This document shows, in pieces, positions 1 to 13,800 of a DNA stretch of 64,000 nt. The translations under genes were made by a program, and so were the position numbers. How positions within the stretch are numbered: position 1 is the first letter of the stretch; the number at the start of each line of letters is the position of its first letter. This DNA is from Nannobrachium achirus (Eukaryota; Chordata; Actinopteri; Myctophiformes; Myctophidae). The stretch is from contig OY997659.1 of the NCBI GenBank assembly GCA_963921795.1, positions 25,318,149 to 25,382,148 of the forward strand, given 5' to 3'. Below the pieces are notes generated by a model. That model was not told where the DNA came from. It ran no database searches and worked only from the letters and a program-made list of their open reading frames with translations.

Positions 1-3000
1 GACTAAAGGGAGCGAAGGTGAGCGTACAGGAGACGTGAGTGATTTTGACGAGATATCTCGGCAACTGTAAGACATTTTTCACATTTTCCATTTCCAGTAA
101 TGTTACTCCCTCTTGAAATTCTGCCAAGTTCACTGGACATTGATTCCATAAGTTTCTAATTCACCTTGAGAAACTTTTGCAAAATGAATGTTTTTGTGTG
201 TATTTTGATTTAGCAGCTAAACCAATGGTGAGTAATGGTGTTTTGTCTGTGATACTGACCTGCTCTTTCAGGGGGACCTAGGTCTACCAGGGCCACGGGG
301 ACAACCAGGAGCCCAAGGCAGCCCTGGGGGAAATGTATGTTGTTTTCAAAGTTTAGGACACTGGGTGTCATGTGGATCAAACAACACAAATGTAATCATT
401 ACAGCTCTTCAAAGTAAGCAAGAAAATAGTACAAAAATAGAAGGCATTAAATCGAAGCACTCTTCAGCAACTACAAGAATTGGAACATGAATTAAAAGCC
501 TTTATTAACTCATCTGAAAACAGACAATAAAAATGACCGGAAGGCCTTCATCAGAGTCTGATAAAGACCTTCTGGTCAAAACGGGCCAGCATTTTTATTG
601 TCTGTATTCAAAATGATTCTATTCCTCCTCCATTATTCTTTGTGTTTCATAAAACTACTTGAAAAGCTGGTATACTTACATTTGCTAATGCTACTGTACA
701 GTATATTGTTTAAGATTGCTTCGAAATATTTAGCTCAGGAAGTCAAAAACACTATCACAATCTACCCATTCTACCCACCCACAACCTCCCTTAGTTTGAC
801 CTGGCTGGTGAACGTATATGTACACTGTAACACTACAGTATATACAATACATGGCTGATGATGACAGTGCATTGTAACAGAAGATCCTCTTCCTTGTTAC
901 AGGGAACTAGAGGTAACCCTGGCGATGCTGGACCGAGAGGAGACCACGGTCCGCGTGGGCCGATGGTGAGCTAAAGAGGAATGCATTTTTAACCAACACA
1001 CTAAATTTGTGAAGAAAACCACAGCGTTAAACATGAACAAAAAAAAAAAAAAAGTTTCATCCTATTTACATTAGTAAGGAACATGGCAACTCTTCAAATA
1101 TAACATTGTTTCCTTACTTCCCAAAGGGAGACAAAGGAAGAGATGGATTGAGCTATCCAGGACCAAGAGGACCCTCAGTAAGTTTGCCTAGCTACGTCGG
1201 CTTCTGTCATTATATTGTGATTGTATTTTCGACAGTCATTCGTTTTCATCAAATGATGCAGCTGTGCAACAAAGTATAAACAAGTCTTTGTTCTAGAGAT
1301 GTACCGATACCACTTTCTCCTTCCCGACACCGTTTTCCGAAACCCATAAGTTGCACTTCATCGGTCAATACCGAGTCCCGATCCGACCGATACCAGTGTG
1401 TAATTTAAAAATGATCTCGGACAGTGGTTCTCAGTGTTCCTTGAGGGTGTTCTAAATGGACCCTTACAGGAGAGGGTGTAAAAAATACATTTGTACACTC
1501 ATTAATAATTGTGCAGCTACAAGTTAGTAAACTAAGAATGCAAATAGTACAGTAAAGCTGGTTGCACACTGCACTGCGTTTCTTCGTTGCGTTTTGAAAA
1601 TCCGAAATCCGGAGGCCAGGGAGAGAGAGAAAGGAAAGAGAGAGAGAGCAAGGGACTCAGTGGCAACAGTTGCGAAAATCCCAAAAAAATCTACCCTGGT
1701 CCGAAAATAAATACGAAACGGGCTGCAGTGTGCAAACGTAAGTTGAGGTAGATCTTTTTATTTACGTACTCCGAAATTCACTCGATATTCGGCCAGAAAA
1801 ACGCAGCAGTGTGCAAAGACCTTAAGGGTGCAATACTGTCATGTAACATAAACTGAAAATGTTAAAATATTACTGTAAATGAACCATCACCATGCGATAA
1901 GTTGTGTGTGTGGTATCGGAATGGCATAGACTGCCATACTCACCGATACTGAGACCAGCATTTTAGGCACTATCGGCAGCTTTTCCGATACTGGTATCGT
2001 TATGGGAACAACTGTACTTTATTCCCAGGGAGACAGAGGTGATCCAGGTAGTAGAGGACCCAGGGGGAGCAGAGGTGATTGTGGCCCCAAAGGAAAACCT
2101 GGAGCCAAGGGACCATCAGGAGAACCTGTAAGTTAACCAGTTCATGGAAAGTGTTTATTATCTGAAATAACAAACAGCACAGTAGGTACTATTGGCAATA
2201 TCACCTAACTAACTAAAATGTCAGAACCAAAACAACATACAAATTGGGAATTATTAGCCTTATGTCTGCACTCTGCAGTCACATCAGGTCAGAAAATGTA
2301 GCAATATATCCCATTACAGTTGCTGTACTTCAGATCAACAATTACGGAAAGTATTTCCAAATATTTATTTTAGTCTCGGCCATGCCTTCGGCCTGGAGGA
2401 CTAGGCTACAATAATTAAATGACAATCAAGACAAGAATAGAATAGATGAACTCACCAAATCTGTAGAGCTGCAGGTGACATAAATCTCCACAGACTTGTC
2501 CTATAATGACCCCCTGGATTTGGCCCAGCTTGGATATTGTGAGTTTCTGCAGCTGTCACCGTGACATAATGGGCAAGTGTCACTTTTACTCATAGAACTG
2601 TATGCCAGCCAAAATTGTGTGAGAGAAGTATCAACTTCATTATGACGTGACGATGACTCAATTTAATTTAGACAAATAAGAAGTTACACACACATCTGGC
2701 CAATCGCTGCGGAAAGTCGGAGTATAGGGTTTTTGGATTGTTGCTTTCGGAAAGTAATGTTTGGACGCACTTGCACATCGCTGGCCATTTGCACACAGAA
2801 TGACATTGAGAATAGGGGACTGACAGTAGCACATTTTCCTTTCAACAATGGTTAGAATAAAATGGACTATTCTATTCTAAATTCTAAATTATGATTTTAA
2901 TGACGCTTAATGGCTATTGTTTGACAATACCACTGGTAGAGTGATAAACCTTGATAAGAATGATAAAGGGGAACCACATCGAATTATAAACTCCTTCAAG

Positions 3001-4192
3001 AGTATTGACCAGTGTCGCATTTAGTTGAATCACATCCCAAATGTAACAAAGATACGTCTAGTTATTTTTCCAGAGAAATGACTCATCTCTACCGAAAAAC
3101 GTCTGCTTTGTACTCTTCAGGCTGAGAAAGGCATACAAGGTGAAGCAGGGAAGAGAGGTCCGAGAGGAGATCCTGGAAATGATGTAAGAAAACAGAATCT
3201 GTACGTCCAAAATCCGACCATTACTTTACAGCAGTGGGTTTCAACCCTTCTCATATCAAGGTCCATTATTTATTCGGTATTTGAGCCATGGACCACTATT
3301 TAATGAGATGTAGCCTCTCAGACCCAAAACGTACAATATTTTGTTATTTTTGGATACGACTTTTACCCACAATTCCATGTTGTATTGATGTATACCAATA
3401 GGGGAGATATTGACAGGCAAAACGTCGATTAAACTCTTGAGAGCGTCAAATTAGTTTACCGTATGGGTCCATTTGGTGTCATTTTACACTCTCAAGAGTT
3501 AAAGATCTATAAGGGTTTCCAACTCTCCATCAGGGACTACCTGGAACCCCCTCAGTGGTCCTACCACAGGTTGAAAACCACTGCTTTACAGGAAATGGGG
3601 GAGAAAAAAACATGTGTTCCAATATGGATCCAATGTAGTTATTATTGAGTCCCACACTACTGTTAATACTTTTCATTGTGTAAATATTTATAAAATCCAA
3701 AGACTTAACCTCTTTCAACCTGGCGTCCCTATTTTTGTCATTTCATTTTAGATTAAAATGTTTCAAAAATAGTGAAAATAGCAGATGTGCAAGCTCACTA
3801 CACAATCGCAATGCGTTGTGAGCTTGTAGATTGGCTATTTTCACTATTTGTGTGACCCCGTCATACAACAATGGTATTCATTTGTGAAAAAACATATAAC
3901 AATGAAATATGGAGATTTTTCTGCCCGACCGTGACACAACAATGAATTCAACTTCTCTCAGATTATGTCAAAATCTTGCCTTCTGTTCTATAACCACAGG
4001 GTGGTTTAGGACCAGCAGGAGATCCAGGCCTCACTGTGAGTGATTTCTTAATTAATATTTGTTTTTAAATGAATATTGATCTACTTTTCCATAGCTGTGA
4101 CAATGCTAATCTGTGTGCGGTTTAATGCAGGAATGTGATGTCATGTCATACATCAGGGAGTCATGTGGTTGTTGTGGTAAGTAACGGTTATC

Positions 4193-4232
<40 letters not shown>

Positions 4233-7200
4233 AAATAAAATAACAAAGGTGTATTAGCTGTATTTTTGCATCAACACACTGAACCGTATGTTGTCTTTCA
4301 CCAGACTGTGAGAAGCTCTGTGGAGCTCTGGACATTGTGTTTGTCATCGACAGCTCAGAGAGTGTTGGGCTGACAAACTTCACCCTGGAGAAGAACTTTG
4401 TCATAAGCACCATCAACAGGCTTGGCAATATGGCGAACGACCCCTCATCACTTACTGGTACAGTTGAGAAAAAAGCCAAAAGTCAAATAAATTAAAGAAA
4501 ACAGGCACCAGTATAAATTCTTTTGCAGACATGTTTTTCAAAAGGAGTGAAAATTGAGACTGCCACATTAGACAACTGTTTCCACAGACATAATCAGCCC
4601 ACATGCTAAGATACACTGTGAACTCCAAAAGCACTTGGACAGTACTGTAATTGCTTTGGCCGTGAAATGACTCAACGGCTGTGAGGTCAAAGGGAGGACT
4701 GCCATTAAGTGTATTTTCAGCTTTCTAAATCTGGGGTCTTCAAACTTTTCAGTTGAAAGAGAGATGAAGCAGGGACCCCCACAACCTTTTCATAGATTTC
4801 ATATAGTTTTGTTGTTTGACAGCACAATCATCAGTGTATTTTGGATTCATGTCAATTGGTGTTTTCAGATCTACAAGCTCACAGCTGTTTCACCATCTCA
4901 TCATGCAAAAATAATTTGAGGTTAATTAAAATATTGTTATTGCTTGTTATATGCCAACTACTGAAATACACATAGTGTGTATTTCAGTAGTCAATGAACA
5001 ACGAACGTCACTTATTATTGAAACTAGAAGCTGGGCCGCCCTTCGGGCGGCCCAGCGTCTAGTCGGCGACCTGGCCAACTCGGAACAATGTAAATAGGGA
5101 ATGAATGCCCCGCCCTTTAATGCAAACCCCATTATACCTGTTGTCATAGGACCCGTTTTGACCATCTGTTTGCCTGTGTCCATTTATGCCCATATATGGA
5201 GATATCTGTTATCTGTCTGTCTGTCAGCGTCCATTTTATGTCCATATATGGAGATCACTGCAGATATAGTTCTGGGTCCATTTTATGCCCATATATGCCC
5301 ATATATGGAGATATCTGTCTATTTGCGTCCATTTCACGCCCATATATGGAGATCTCTGAATCTGTCTGTCTGTGTCCCTTTATGCCCGTATATGGAGATC
5401 TTTGTGATTCTGCGTAAATTTTATGCCCATATATGCCATTTGCGTCCATTTTATGCCCATTTATGGAGATCTCTGTATCCGTCTGTCTGTGTGTCTGTCT
5501 GTGTCCCTTTATGCCCATATATGGAGATATCTGTCTATTTGCGTCCATTTCACGCCCATATATGGAGATCTCTGAATCTGTCTGTCTGTGTCCCTTTATG
5601 CCCGTATATGGAGATCTTTGTGATTCTGCGTAAATTTTATGCCCATATATGCCATTTGCGTCCATTTTATGCCCATTTATGGAGATCTCTGTATCCGTCT
5701 GTCTGTGTGTCTGTCTGTGTCCCTTTATGCCCGTATATGGAGATCTTTGTGATTCTGCGTAAATTTTATGCCCATATATGCCATTTGCGTCCATATAGTT
5801 CTGGGTCCATTTTATGCCCATATATGCCCATATATGGAGATATCTGTCTATTTGCGTCCATTTCACGCCCATATATGGAGATCTCTGAATCTGTCTGTCT
5901 GTGTCCCTTTATCCATTTTATGCCCATATATGGGGGCATTCATTGTATGCCCATATATGGAGAACGCGCGTGCCCGTGGGACGAACGGTTCTCATATGGG
6001 GGCATTCATTTTATGCCCATATATGGAGAACGCGCGTGCCCGTGGGACGAACGGTTCTCGAGATACGCGGATTACCTACATACATACACACTCACAGAGA
6101 TTTTTTGTTGACTCATGTGGCGTACGTGATGTCAGAGCCTTTTATGAAGTGATGTCACAATGAGTCAGAGCTTAGTCAACAATCAACCCCGCATAAGGAG
6201 ATTCCGAACGTTTCGCGCCGGTTCGGGAAAACCGCGCGTCGGGTCGGGTCGAGACCCGGCACTGCACTCCGTGCCGCGGCGGGGAACGCGCGTGCCGAAT
6301 CTGAAGCCGGTGGGACGAACGGTTCTCGAGATACGCGGATTACAGACACACACACACGCAGAGACTTCTCGCATTTATAGATAGATGAAACGTGATGCTT
6401 AACTGACTATATAAGGGAAGGCATAGTGTTTGAATATTGTACCCAACATGCCTGTCTTGCCTATAGGTGCCAGAGTTGGAGTGGTACAGTACAGTCACAA
6501 CGGGACGTTTGAGGCCATTCATCCCAATGACCCCAACATTAATTCCATGTCTGCCTTCAAGACGGCCGTGAAGAACCTACAGTGGATAGCCGGGGGCACG
6601 TTCACCCCCTCGGCTCTCAAGTTCACCTACGACAACCTCATCAGGGACAGCCGCAGAGCCAAAGCCAAGGTGTCTGTGGTGGTGATCACGGACGGGCGCT
6701 TCGACCCGAAAGACGACGACACTCTTCTCTCCTACCTCTGCAATGACAATAGTGTGGTGGTCAACGCCATTGGAGTTGGGGACATGTTTGGACAGGTGGA
6801 GGATGATGAGATCCTGGGGTCCATAGCGTGCCAGCGGAAGGACCGTGTCACAGGCATGAAGCGTTTTGCTGACCTGGTGGCCGAGGACTTCATTGACCAG
6901 ATGGAGACTGTGCTCTGTCCAGGTGAGGTCCCATCGACACACACAGGATTCATATATCTAGGTTACATCTATTTTTATTAAGCTATGATTTGGTATAAAC
7001 ACTCAGTTAAGAGGATGACAACGTTTAGCTGTTATGGCACAGACTTTTATACTGTATATCCTTTTTTCCAGAACCTGTGATTGTATGCCCTGATCTTCCT
7101 TGCAAAATGGGTAAGCTTTGCATTGCATATGGTCAACTAATTATCTGTATAATATCACCTGCATACATGTTAAGTAGGGTCAGTCAAACATGATTATATG

Positions 7201-8164
7201 AACTGAACTGCAGAGGTGGAAAGAGTACTAGAACACCCTCAGCACTGACATACTCACATAGATGCAAGATGTACTTGTGGGGACCACTAAGTAAAAGAAG
7301 CAATGACTTAGTTTGGGTCAATGTGACATCACTTCCTAAATAGAAATCTTTCAATATGAATAGAAATTTTTAAATATAAAATGTATACATCCTACCAAAC
7401 AATCACTCCCCAATTCAGTGATGCCCTCCAAACTGGTTTTATAGTAACTTGTACAGTAGCATTTATTACTTTCAACCCACACTGAATTGTATTGATATTG
7501 CGGCTGTTTAGATTTCATCACTAGAAAGGTTGCTCAATGGTTTATTGTGTCCGTCCCTGCAGAGTCTGATGTGGCGAGGTGTGCAGAGAGGCCCGTGGAT
7601 GTTGTATTTCTGCTGGATGGCTCAGAGCGTCTCGGCATGGAGAACTTCCACCACGTCCATGGATTTTTGCAGAGAGTGGCAGATACTTTGACCTTAGCTC
7701 GGAGTAAGACTGACGGCATGCGTGCCCGTCTGGCGCTGCTTGAGTACGGAAAAGAAAATGAGAACCACGTGGCCTTTCCTCTTACGCATGATCCGGCCGT
7801 CATCGCTGATGGCTTGGGAAACATGACCTACTTGGATTCCTCCTCTAGTGTGGGGCCTGCCATACTCTATGCAATCAACAATCTCTTGTCTACTGGTGGC
7901 GAACGCCAAACGAGACACAACGCCGAAATCAACTTTGTTTTCATCACCGATGGTGTAAGCGATCATAAGAGCCTGGAAGAGGCTGTAAGCGCCATGCGCA
8001 GGGCACAGGCTGTCTCCACAGTGCTCTCCGCAGGAAGTGATATCGACCAGGAGGTTTTAATCAAGCTGGCCCAGGGTGACCAGGAAGCCATCTTCAAAGG
8101 AAAAGACTTCTCTGACCTGTCCCAGTCGAGTTTCTTTCATCGTTTAATCCACTGGATATGTTGA
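1..8164 (+). CDS. col6a2: Collagen type VI alpha-2 chain, 3' part (5' end outside window)
   Basis: Extracellular collagen VI chain that forms beaded microfilaments with alpha-1 and alpha-3. Coding exons: 1-17 (partial), 272-334, 903-965, 1127-1177, 2029-2127, 3121-3183, 4000-4035, 4131-4176, 4305-4457, 6467-6922, 7072-7110, 7563-8164. The early exons are in-phase Gly-X-Y blocks of 36-99 bp, as usual for fibril-type collagen exons. They end in [20 protein letters not shown], a cysteine-rich hinge. Two VWA domains follow. The first starts [15 protein letters not shown] and spans 4305-6922. The second starts [15 protein letters not shown] in the last exon. Both keep the D-x-S/G-x-S metal-site motif. 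The protein ends HWIC and stops at 8162-8164, and this ending plus the linker VIVCPDLPC matches COL6A2 and not COL6A1. The visible part is about 560 residues. The intron 4458-6466 holds a large minisatellite. Confidence 0.95.
1294..2015. mobile_element. Degenerate nested DNA-transposon relics
   Basis: The left edge reads AGAGATGTACCGATACCA and the right edge GATACTGGTATCG, a pair of imperfect inverted ends. Inside are a CAGTGGTTCTCA hAT-type end at about 1431 and another pair of inverted ends around GCACACTGC (about 1565) and GCAGTGTGC (about 1805). No duplicated target site could be fixed. Confidence 0.4.
3232..3583. mobile_element. hAT-like MITE with 8-bp target-site duplication
   Basis: The element begins CAGTGGGTTTCAACC and ends GGTTGAAAACCACTG, near-perfect inverted ends. 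It is flanked by the identical 8-mer CTTTACAG (3224-3231 and 3584-3591). It has no coding capacity at 352 bp and lies in a col6a2 intron. Confidence 0.9.
3767..3849. repeat. Palindromic hairpin module copy 1
   Basis: Inverted repeat with arms AAATAGTGAAAATAGCAGAT... and its complement around a short centre. It belongs to the family described in the findings and is not visibly inside a larger TIR element here. Confidence 0.8.
4195..4231. repeat. (GT)n microsatellite
   Basis: Uninterrupted GT dinucleotide run, 37 bp, just after the donor of the exon ending at 4176. Confidence 0.95.
5015..6370. mobile_element. Composite repeat block, possible retroposon ends
   Basis: A perfect 11-bp-stem GC hairpin with a 5-base loop lies at 5030-5056. 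Downstream, a segment containing GACGAACGGTTCTCGAGATA is present at about 6037-6075 and 6315-6345. A shorter copy lies at 5975-5998. Two of the copies run into short CA- or TACA-rich tails, as non-LTR retroposon 3' ends do. The family was not identified. Confidence 0.4.
5160..5935. repeat. 216-bp higher-order minisatellite in a col6a2 intron
   Basis: Subunits of about 45-60 bp are built around TTTATGCCCATATATGGAGA and a CTGTCTGT run. They are grouped into a longer block that recurs with a 216-bp offset (e.g. 5311 and 5527; 5468 and 5684). Because 216 is divisible by 3, long frames stay open on both strands, but no protein is implied. The same motif recurs in reverse complement at 22629-22700. 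Confidence 0.9.
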
Positions 8165-8400
8165 GGGACCATTGTCAGGCGGACATGAACCTTTAATGTG
8201 CACTGTACATAATAGCAGTGCTAACGCTGTTGTATTAATTATTTTAAAACATGGAGATATTGGTTCCTACTGCACTGCAAGGGCTGTCCATGATGTCACT
8301 TACTGTATATGCATTGTTTGTGCTTCACTGGATTTGGCACGGAAATGTATTCACCTTGGATATAATGTTTAATAAATAAAAATGCTGCACTTTTCATCCA
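8165..8400 (+). other. col6a2: col6a2 3' UTR with poly(A) signal
   Basis: Short untranslated tail after the col6a2 stop. Overlapping AATAAA signals lie at 8371-8380, so cleavage is expected near 8395-8405. The convergent xrcc5 transcript ends only about 100 bp away. Confidence 0.6.
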
Positions 8401-8409
8401 CCATAAAAC

Positions 8410-8736
8410 TTTACTGCATTTATTATGGTTAGATTAAAAAGACAGCAGTTTCTGAGACAGTAGAGTCTAGAGGGGGGACACTTTTATTTATTACACTTGT
8501 ATTTATTAACATTAGTTAATTAAAACTTGGTGGAAAAAGAGCCTCTAACATTTTAAGGATGAGACAAACAAAACCTATCAATGTTTTACACCAATGCAAA
8601 CTACAATAGTCTAATGACTAGCCTTTCGAGTGCGAGACAGAACAAAGGACGGCAGAATGGGGTTGGTCCTGATTCAAAGGATGCCTTCTTCTCACTCCAC
8701 TATGTGCACTCAAGAGGCTTCCCATCACCTCCCTTC
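8410..8736 (-). other. xrcc5: Probable xrcc5 3' UTR
   Basis: Sequence downstream of the xrcc5 stop on the minus strand. AATAAA on the minus strand (TTTATT on plus) occurs at about 8483-8488 and again near 8416, giving a 3' UTR of roughly 250-320 bp. The end point is inferred from the signals only. Confidence 0.45.
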
Positions 8737-10337
8737 TTACATCATGTCCAGCTGCACAGGAAAAGAAGAAAAGGCAGAAACTAAGAGGTTATATCAAATG
8801 TCTCAATGGCCAGACACACAATCAGGTTTCTCACAAGAGCATTTCCTGTGAATGGCCTTAACGTATTCCCACAGTGAATTCTGTGCTCAATAATGAAGTA
8901 ATACTGAAATTTCCCGTGAAAGAGGAGTGAGTCAGGGTCAGCACATACCAAGTCATCCACATCTCCATCATCCTCCACTATAGGGGCTGCTACCTCCGTC
9001 TTCTGCTCTTCTGTAACCAGGAACTGAGGGAAAAATGTACCATATTCATGTCAGCTGCTGCTGCAGTGAGGACGTAGACCGTATGTGCTACAAGGCACGA
9101 AGTGGATAGGTAACAGGTAATTCATGTCAGCCATTTTGGTGGATGGGTCGGGGTGGGGGTGGGGTATATACCGGTAGATAAAGTATGAGGAGCTTCTTCA
9201 AGTTACCTGAGCAGCATCCTCTTTGGACATAGTGCTTTCCTCGACCTCGTCCTTGCTGATGAGAGTTATGGCATCTGTCAAACAGGTCAAATTAAAGTTC
9301 AGGACACAGAGTGAGCAAATATGTAATGAGTGCCAACAATTTATTTTCGGCCCAGAAAAGGAAAACAGCTGATTTAGTTCTAAAGTAGCAGCAAGCTACC
9401 AATGCACAAAACTACGAAGAAATTGACTTACAGGTATATTATTGTTCCCTGTCCCAAAAACTAATTTATATTTGTTAACATCTAAAAAGAAAGTATGTTT
9501 TTGGGTGTCCTGACCCAACAAACAGGTCTGACCCCAAAAAACTAGTAATATTATAGTCCAGGTTAGTGTGATGGCATTCTTTACCCTGCAAATGAGAAAT
9601 CTCACTCACTGATCCAAGAACTATCTATAATTACAATATCACTCCCCAAAATGACTGAAGATGGAAAAGGGAGGTGTTTACTGTGTGTGAAGTATGTGAA
9701 ATATGCTATTTATTCGAAAAGCACCGGAACTGGATGCGGGAGTTTATTGAAAAGCAGGTGTTATTTCTCAAATAAGTAACCTACCCCTATTACTCCCATG
9801 GAAATATGAACCCCATAATAGTCACAAATATTCCCATTTTCCACACAGTGGACTTTCTATCAGTGAATCGTGTTACATCACCTTATCAATAAAACTAATC
9901 TCATCCGGGCAGGACTTACGCCCACTATCAACTACAGTACACTTATTAAAACAGACATATACTCTGATACAACCCAGAGCACAATTGCAAACATGCACTA
10001 TGTCTTATCTCCCTAACTCTGGCACAAAACACACTGCGGAGACGTTTCAAGTCATAATAATTCTTGGGTGTGTGAGGATTTTGATTAGAGGAAATCCTAT
10101 CGTCTCCAATGACCAGGGCCTTATCGTACCTTGAACAAGCAGATCCCAGAAGTCCTGCAGGCCCCTGTCTGGAATGCTCCTCTTCAGGGACTGTAGGTAG
10201 CTATTGTACAGAGCAGCATTCCCCAGCTGGATTTATAAAAACATACAACATTCAGTGACAGTGACCCATTTACCATTCTGCTCACTCAACATTCTAAACA
10301 GGCCATACTAACTCTCTCTCACACACACACACACACA

Positions 10338-10392
<55 letters not shown>

Positions 10393-10758
10393 CTCACTCT
10401 TAGTGTCTCACTCTCGAGACACTAAACAGACTCTGTAATCTTCTCAAGTTGACTCATACTATGCGCTCTGAATATCAACATTACATTCGCCATGCTTCTC
10501 CAAACAGACAAGACAGTTTATTTATTTACCTTGATAGACTGCTCTCTAAAGGTCTGGATACAGTTGATGCATTTCATGAAGTAGTGTGTGTTCTTGTTGC
10601 TAAGCAACTGCTCTATCCTTTGAGTTAGCTGCTGACAGACTGGGAAGGACACATGGGTCATCATCACAGATGAAAGTAAAGAGAAAATAAAAACAGTATT
10701 GATGGGGCTGAACAATTGAACATGGCATTTCAAGGCAAACAAAGTGTTAAGCAAGCTA

Positions 10759-10846
<88 letters not shown>

Positions 10847-13800
10847 AGAATAAAAACATATGATCTAACCTTCTCCAAATGGAAGTGTCTTCTGCTTAAC
10901 TAAAGAACAGAAGTCTTTGACTGGATCCACACTACCCACCTAGTGTAGAATTGAGTAATTGGGAGATTCAAGTCATAAAAGATGAAAGCATTCTCTTTTA
11001 GAACATGTATATAATGTTTGATGATTTATGTTTTTTAAATGTTATCTTAGAGCGGTCCTCTTTAATCTGTCAGAAACATAATTCATAGTTATGTTATGCA
11101 GTTATGCTTTCCAATACATTTTAAACTATCTAGTATAGTGTACCGGTATATCTATTTAGGACTATTGATATATATGACAGTGTGCCTCTCACCGAAGTGG
11201 CAGCGCCTTCACTGATGTCAGCCAAATTGAATTCCCCCTCTTCCTCATCCAGCTTTGCCTTCTTGGAGTCAGGCTCTTCAGAGCTATAGAGCAAAGAGTC
11301 AGTGGGACAGTGGGCTGTATAAACTACAGAAATCCTTCACTACATACTGTACATATACAACATTCTTGTTCATTGTGTAAACCAAATACGCTTGTACTGT
11401 AAACATAAACAGTCACATTCTTTTTTTTTCTTTTCTCTATTTTTTACGTTTGGGTAACAGTGGCTGATGGATTCATGAACATTTACAGAGCTCTGCAAGG
11501 TAAATACATATGACAACATATATTGTAGGTTAATAATTAATAGGCATACATATTTAAGAGGTTATTTCAATCGGTGACCGCTCACATGCATGCGTATGGG
11601 CGAGTGTTTGCAAGTGACGTAGTGCCCCGCTAGTAAAAAAAAAAAAAAAAAAAATCCTCATATCATCCCTCTCTGTAAAACAAATAGATTTACAATAAAT
11701 ACACAAAAACTATCCAAAAAAGCAACTCAATACAATCATTGGATTTTAAGCTTTTGTTGCTTTTGGCCACAAAACGCACATATTTCTTACACGACCCGCC
11801 GATGGCCTCCCACCCACTTCCTGTTTGGCTTCAGGCCACACGTACCCTTTGCCAAAGATCTGAGCGCTGGTCTTCAACTGCTTCTTCTTCTCTACCTCCT
11901 TCAGAGGGAACAGCTTTTTCATCTCCTCCAGTGGAGCCTTGCAGCTTTCACTGAGGGCCTTGGGCGGCTCCAGAAGGGCCTTCAGCCACGGCTCTAAGGA
12001 GGGCAGAGGAGTGCCAGGGCTAATTGCCCGATGGTGCAGACACTGAGGGACGGAGGCGGAAGGTTTGGAGTAAGTATGGGTCGATATGAAAATTTCATAT
12101 CATGATTATTGTGACCAAAGAAATCGTGATTTACAATATTATTGCGTCAATCAAAATATCCCCAACATCCATTATCCTGGGGCGGAACATTAGCCAAAAA
12201 ATTGCCGATAGATCGGCTATTTTTTTGGCAAAGAGATTTGGTATAGAGACTGCATCAAATACGTTATTTGCAGGTCCGTTTTACCAATTATAGAGCATTT
12301 AAGTGGTACCGGATATGCAGCTTTATCACGATAAACGATAATATCGCTTATCTTCCCATCCCTAGTCACGGTCAAGGGAAAAGTACCAGAGTAAGATTCA
12401 TAACTGGTTTAATGAATGGTTGATCCAAGTCTTTCTGGGATTATTCAAGAAGAAAGAAATCTTGTGGGTGTCAAACAATTTACATTTACAATTTAGGTAT
12501 TTCGCTAAATGATTATCCGGGGCGACTTACAAAAGTGCAATGTCACAATAAGCAGCATGAATGATAGTCAACCAACAAAAAGCGAAGTGGTCGAGTAATT
12601 AGACTTACAAGAAACAAAAGAAAAGCGTGTCATTTTCTAATGAGTGACAAGGTTTCAGTGTCACAAATGTGTAAAAATTACATGCATATCCTTTCACATT
12701 TTACTGGCAAACAGCAGATAATGTAAAAGATCTAAACTAAAGAATCATATACATTTTTACAATTTCCGGGTGGACCGACACCGTCTTCACCACATTACCA
12801 GTACTCTGCAAATTCCCAAACAAAGCTCTACAGTGCTGCATCCTCTTCACACAGTTACCCATACCAACTACTGTATGTTGCAGTACCTGGAAGAGCCTCT
12901 GGTAGGCAGGGTTGGGAATGTGGTGGACCTTGAACAAATCCACATTGTTTCCTTTCTGGTCGTCTTCTACCAGCATCATGCGGTCAATCAGAGTGTCCAC
13001 TGCAGCCAGCTGAGTCTCTGGCAGCATCACAAAGCACACAAATGTCAATGTTTCTGTCCCTCAACAAAGATGTACAACTTTGAAGCACAGCTTGCAGGTA
13101 TCATATACTGTATAAGTAATGCTCCGTTTTCATAGAGCAAAACTTCTGGAAGTTTTCTAAAAAATTACGGCAATTTTGAAATTCACGCCATGTGAAAACG
13201 GCCACCTATTTTGTGTGCCGGAAGTTTTGGTGTCCGAAACGTGACGGCAAAATACCTAGTAATTTTTGCTTAAAGTACCGTGACAATACAGATTTCCCTC
13301 CAGTGAAAACGCATGCCGTGAATTTGCCGTTTTTTTGACAACCAGGTGCATAAAAGGAGCCAGTTAACAGTTTAAAACATTGTATCTGGGATTGAAAACG
13401 ACCTGAATGTAAAGGAATATATAGAAATAAAGTAGGTCTACAACTTCACCTTGTATAGGGGATTAATTATTTAGGCTAGAATCGCATTGACAAACACAGC
13501 AGAAGTCTATTTCTTTCTTTCTCTGGTCATCCATCGTTTATGGTGCCGCGTGAAGAAAAAAAAACAGCTAATAATCTACAAGCCCACAAGTGCAACACGT
13601 TGCATCATGCAGCGATCCTTTCTGAACCTTATGTGTTGTTGCATGAAGAATATGTCTTGTAACTTGTTAAATCCATTTGAAGGGTTCAGGAACCGTTCAG
13701 GCCGGGTGAGAGAGAAAGAGAGAGAGAAGCGAAGACTCAAAGCACCCGTTACGGCTGCTCAACCATAGACTGTAGTGCTCAACAAGCAGCTAGACTGTGT

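Noticed and set aside
598..858. 86-residue frame in a col6a2 intron
   Set aside because: Hydrophobic low-information translation of AT-rich intron between two good collagen exons.
5160..5935. CRISPR-like array of repeats
   Set aside because: Repeats are contiguous and diverged in a nested manner without unique spacers, and the genome is a vertebrate one.
5101..6111. 336-residue open frame and a long antisense frame (5255-5872)
   Set aside because: They run through the minisatellite. The 216-bp period is a multiple of three, so frames stay open on both strands without selection. The region is a col6a2 intron.
1..8164. COL6A1 in place of COL6A2
   Set aside because: The C-terminal HWIC ending, the VCPDLPC linker and the second VWA domain follow COL6A2.
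13487..13768. 93-residue frame in an xrcc5 intron
   Set aside because: No recognisable domain, and it lies inside a probable DNA-transposon relic.
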